Positions 14,579 to 14,931 of a stretch of 14,931 nucleotides of DNA are shown here, one piece after another. The stretch's first letter is position 1. Every line of letters starts with the position of its first letter. This DNA comes from an uncultured Oxalobacteraceae bacterium (GTDB taxonomy: Bacteria > Pseudomonadota > Gammaproteobacteria > Burkholderiales > Burkholderiaceae), in the NCBI GenBank assembly GCA_946480015.1, contig CAMLIL010000120.1:1-14931 (forward strand). Direction: 5' to 3'. Under the pieces are notes generated by a model, which was not told where the DNA came from, searched no databases, and saw only the letters and a program-made list of their open reading frames with translations. The translations under genes and the position numbers were made by a program.

Positions 14579-14931
14579 ATGGAACAGATCCGCATTCGCG
14601 GCGCACGCACGCACAACCTGAAGAACATCAATCTCGATCTGCCGCGCAATAAGCTGATCGTGATCACCGGCCTGTCCGGCTCGGGCAAGTCCTCGCTGGC
14701 GTTCGACACGCTGTATGCGGAGGGCCAGCGCCGCTACGTGGAATCGCTGTCGGCCTACGCGCGCCAGTTTCTGCAGCTGATGGAAAAGCCCGACGTGGAC
14801 CTGATCGAGGGCCTGTCGCCGGCCATCTCGATCGAGCAGAAAGCCACCTCGCACAATCCGCGCTCCACGGTCGGCACCGTCACCGAGATCCACGACTACC
14901 TGCGCCTGCTGTACGCGCGCGTGGGCACGCC
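14579..14931 (+). CDS. uvrA: UvrA excinuclease ATPase subunit, N-terminal part (cut by right edge)
   Basis: The first 117 residues of UvrA, the damage-recognition ATPase of nucleotide excision repair. [20 protein letters not shown] begins the first ABC domain, and the Walker A loop GLSGSGKSS follows at about residues 31-39. Further hallmarks are [40 protein letters not shown] and [18 protein letters not shown]. The full protein is normally about 940-1000 residues, so most of it lies beyond the window. A TAAGG sequence lies about 8 bases before the ATG. Regulation by the SOS box upstream is likely. Confidence 0.97.
   Translation, partial: MEQIRIRGARTHNLKNINLDLPRNKLIVITGLSGSGKSSLAFDTLYAEGQRRYVESLSAYARQFLQLMEKPDVDLIEGLSPAISIEQKATSHNPRSTVGTVTEIHDYLRLLYARVGT

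Overview
The window reads as a chromosomal segment of a GC-rich betaproteobacterium, most likely an Oxalobacteraceae member of the Massilia/Duganella/Janthinobacterium type. This is an inference from the codon use, the style of the SSB and UvrA proteins, and an LTT-rich repeat protein of a kind I associate with that group. No rRNA, tRNA, CRISPR array, transposase or phage gene was seen.

Left part (1-1254): the start of a minus-strand gene for a long, very repetitive protein that runs off the left edge. It is built from 8-9 residue LTTxQ units arranged in a 58-residue (174-bp) higher-order repeat. After an empty stretch comes a plus-strand GNAT acetyltransferase remnant that has lost its central acetyl-CoA-binding part.

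Central part (1249-11128): a carbohydrate-degradation locus. It holds a large secreted GH2-type glycosidase with a C-terminal discoidin-like domain (minus), a small VOC protein, a membrane-spanning AraC-type regulator, a GH39 and GH43 pair in tandem (plus), and a convergent GH5 lipoprotein (minus). The GH39/GH43 pair suggests beta-xyloside or arabinoxylan oligosaccharide breakdown. GH5 would cut beta-glucan, xyloglucan or xylan backbones, and GH2 would remove a terminal sugar. The regulator has two membrane segments around a beta-rich outer domain that resembles a carbohydrate-binding sandwich, followed by a cytoplasmic AraC DNA-binding domain. It is a good candidate for a one-protein sugar sensor controlling the xylosidase pair just downstream. 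Export signals differ among the enzymes (Sec, Tat, lipoprotein), and no sugar transporter lies in the window.

Right part (11411-14931): a second VOC protein (PhnB/3-dmu-9 type), a PQQ-like beta-propeller lipoprotein of unknown role, then ssb (minus) with its own intrinsic terminator, diverging from uvrA (plus, cut by the right edge). A 16-bp CTG-N10-CAG LexA-type SOS box lies between ssb and uvrA and overlaps a likely uvrA promoter, the same logic as the classical uvrA-ssb region of E. coli.

The most interesting points are the transmembrane AraC sensor beside the glycosidases, the 58-residue super-repeat protein, and the internally deleted acetyltransferase.
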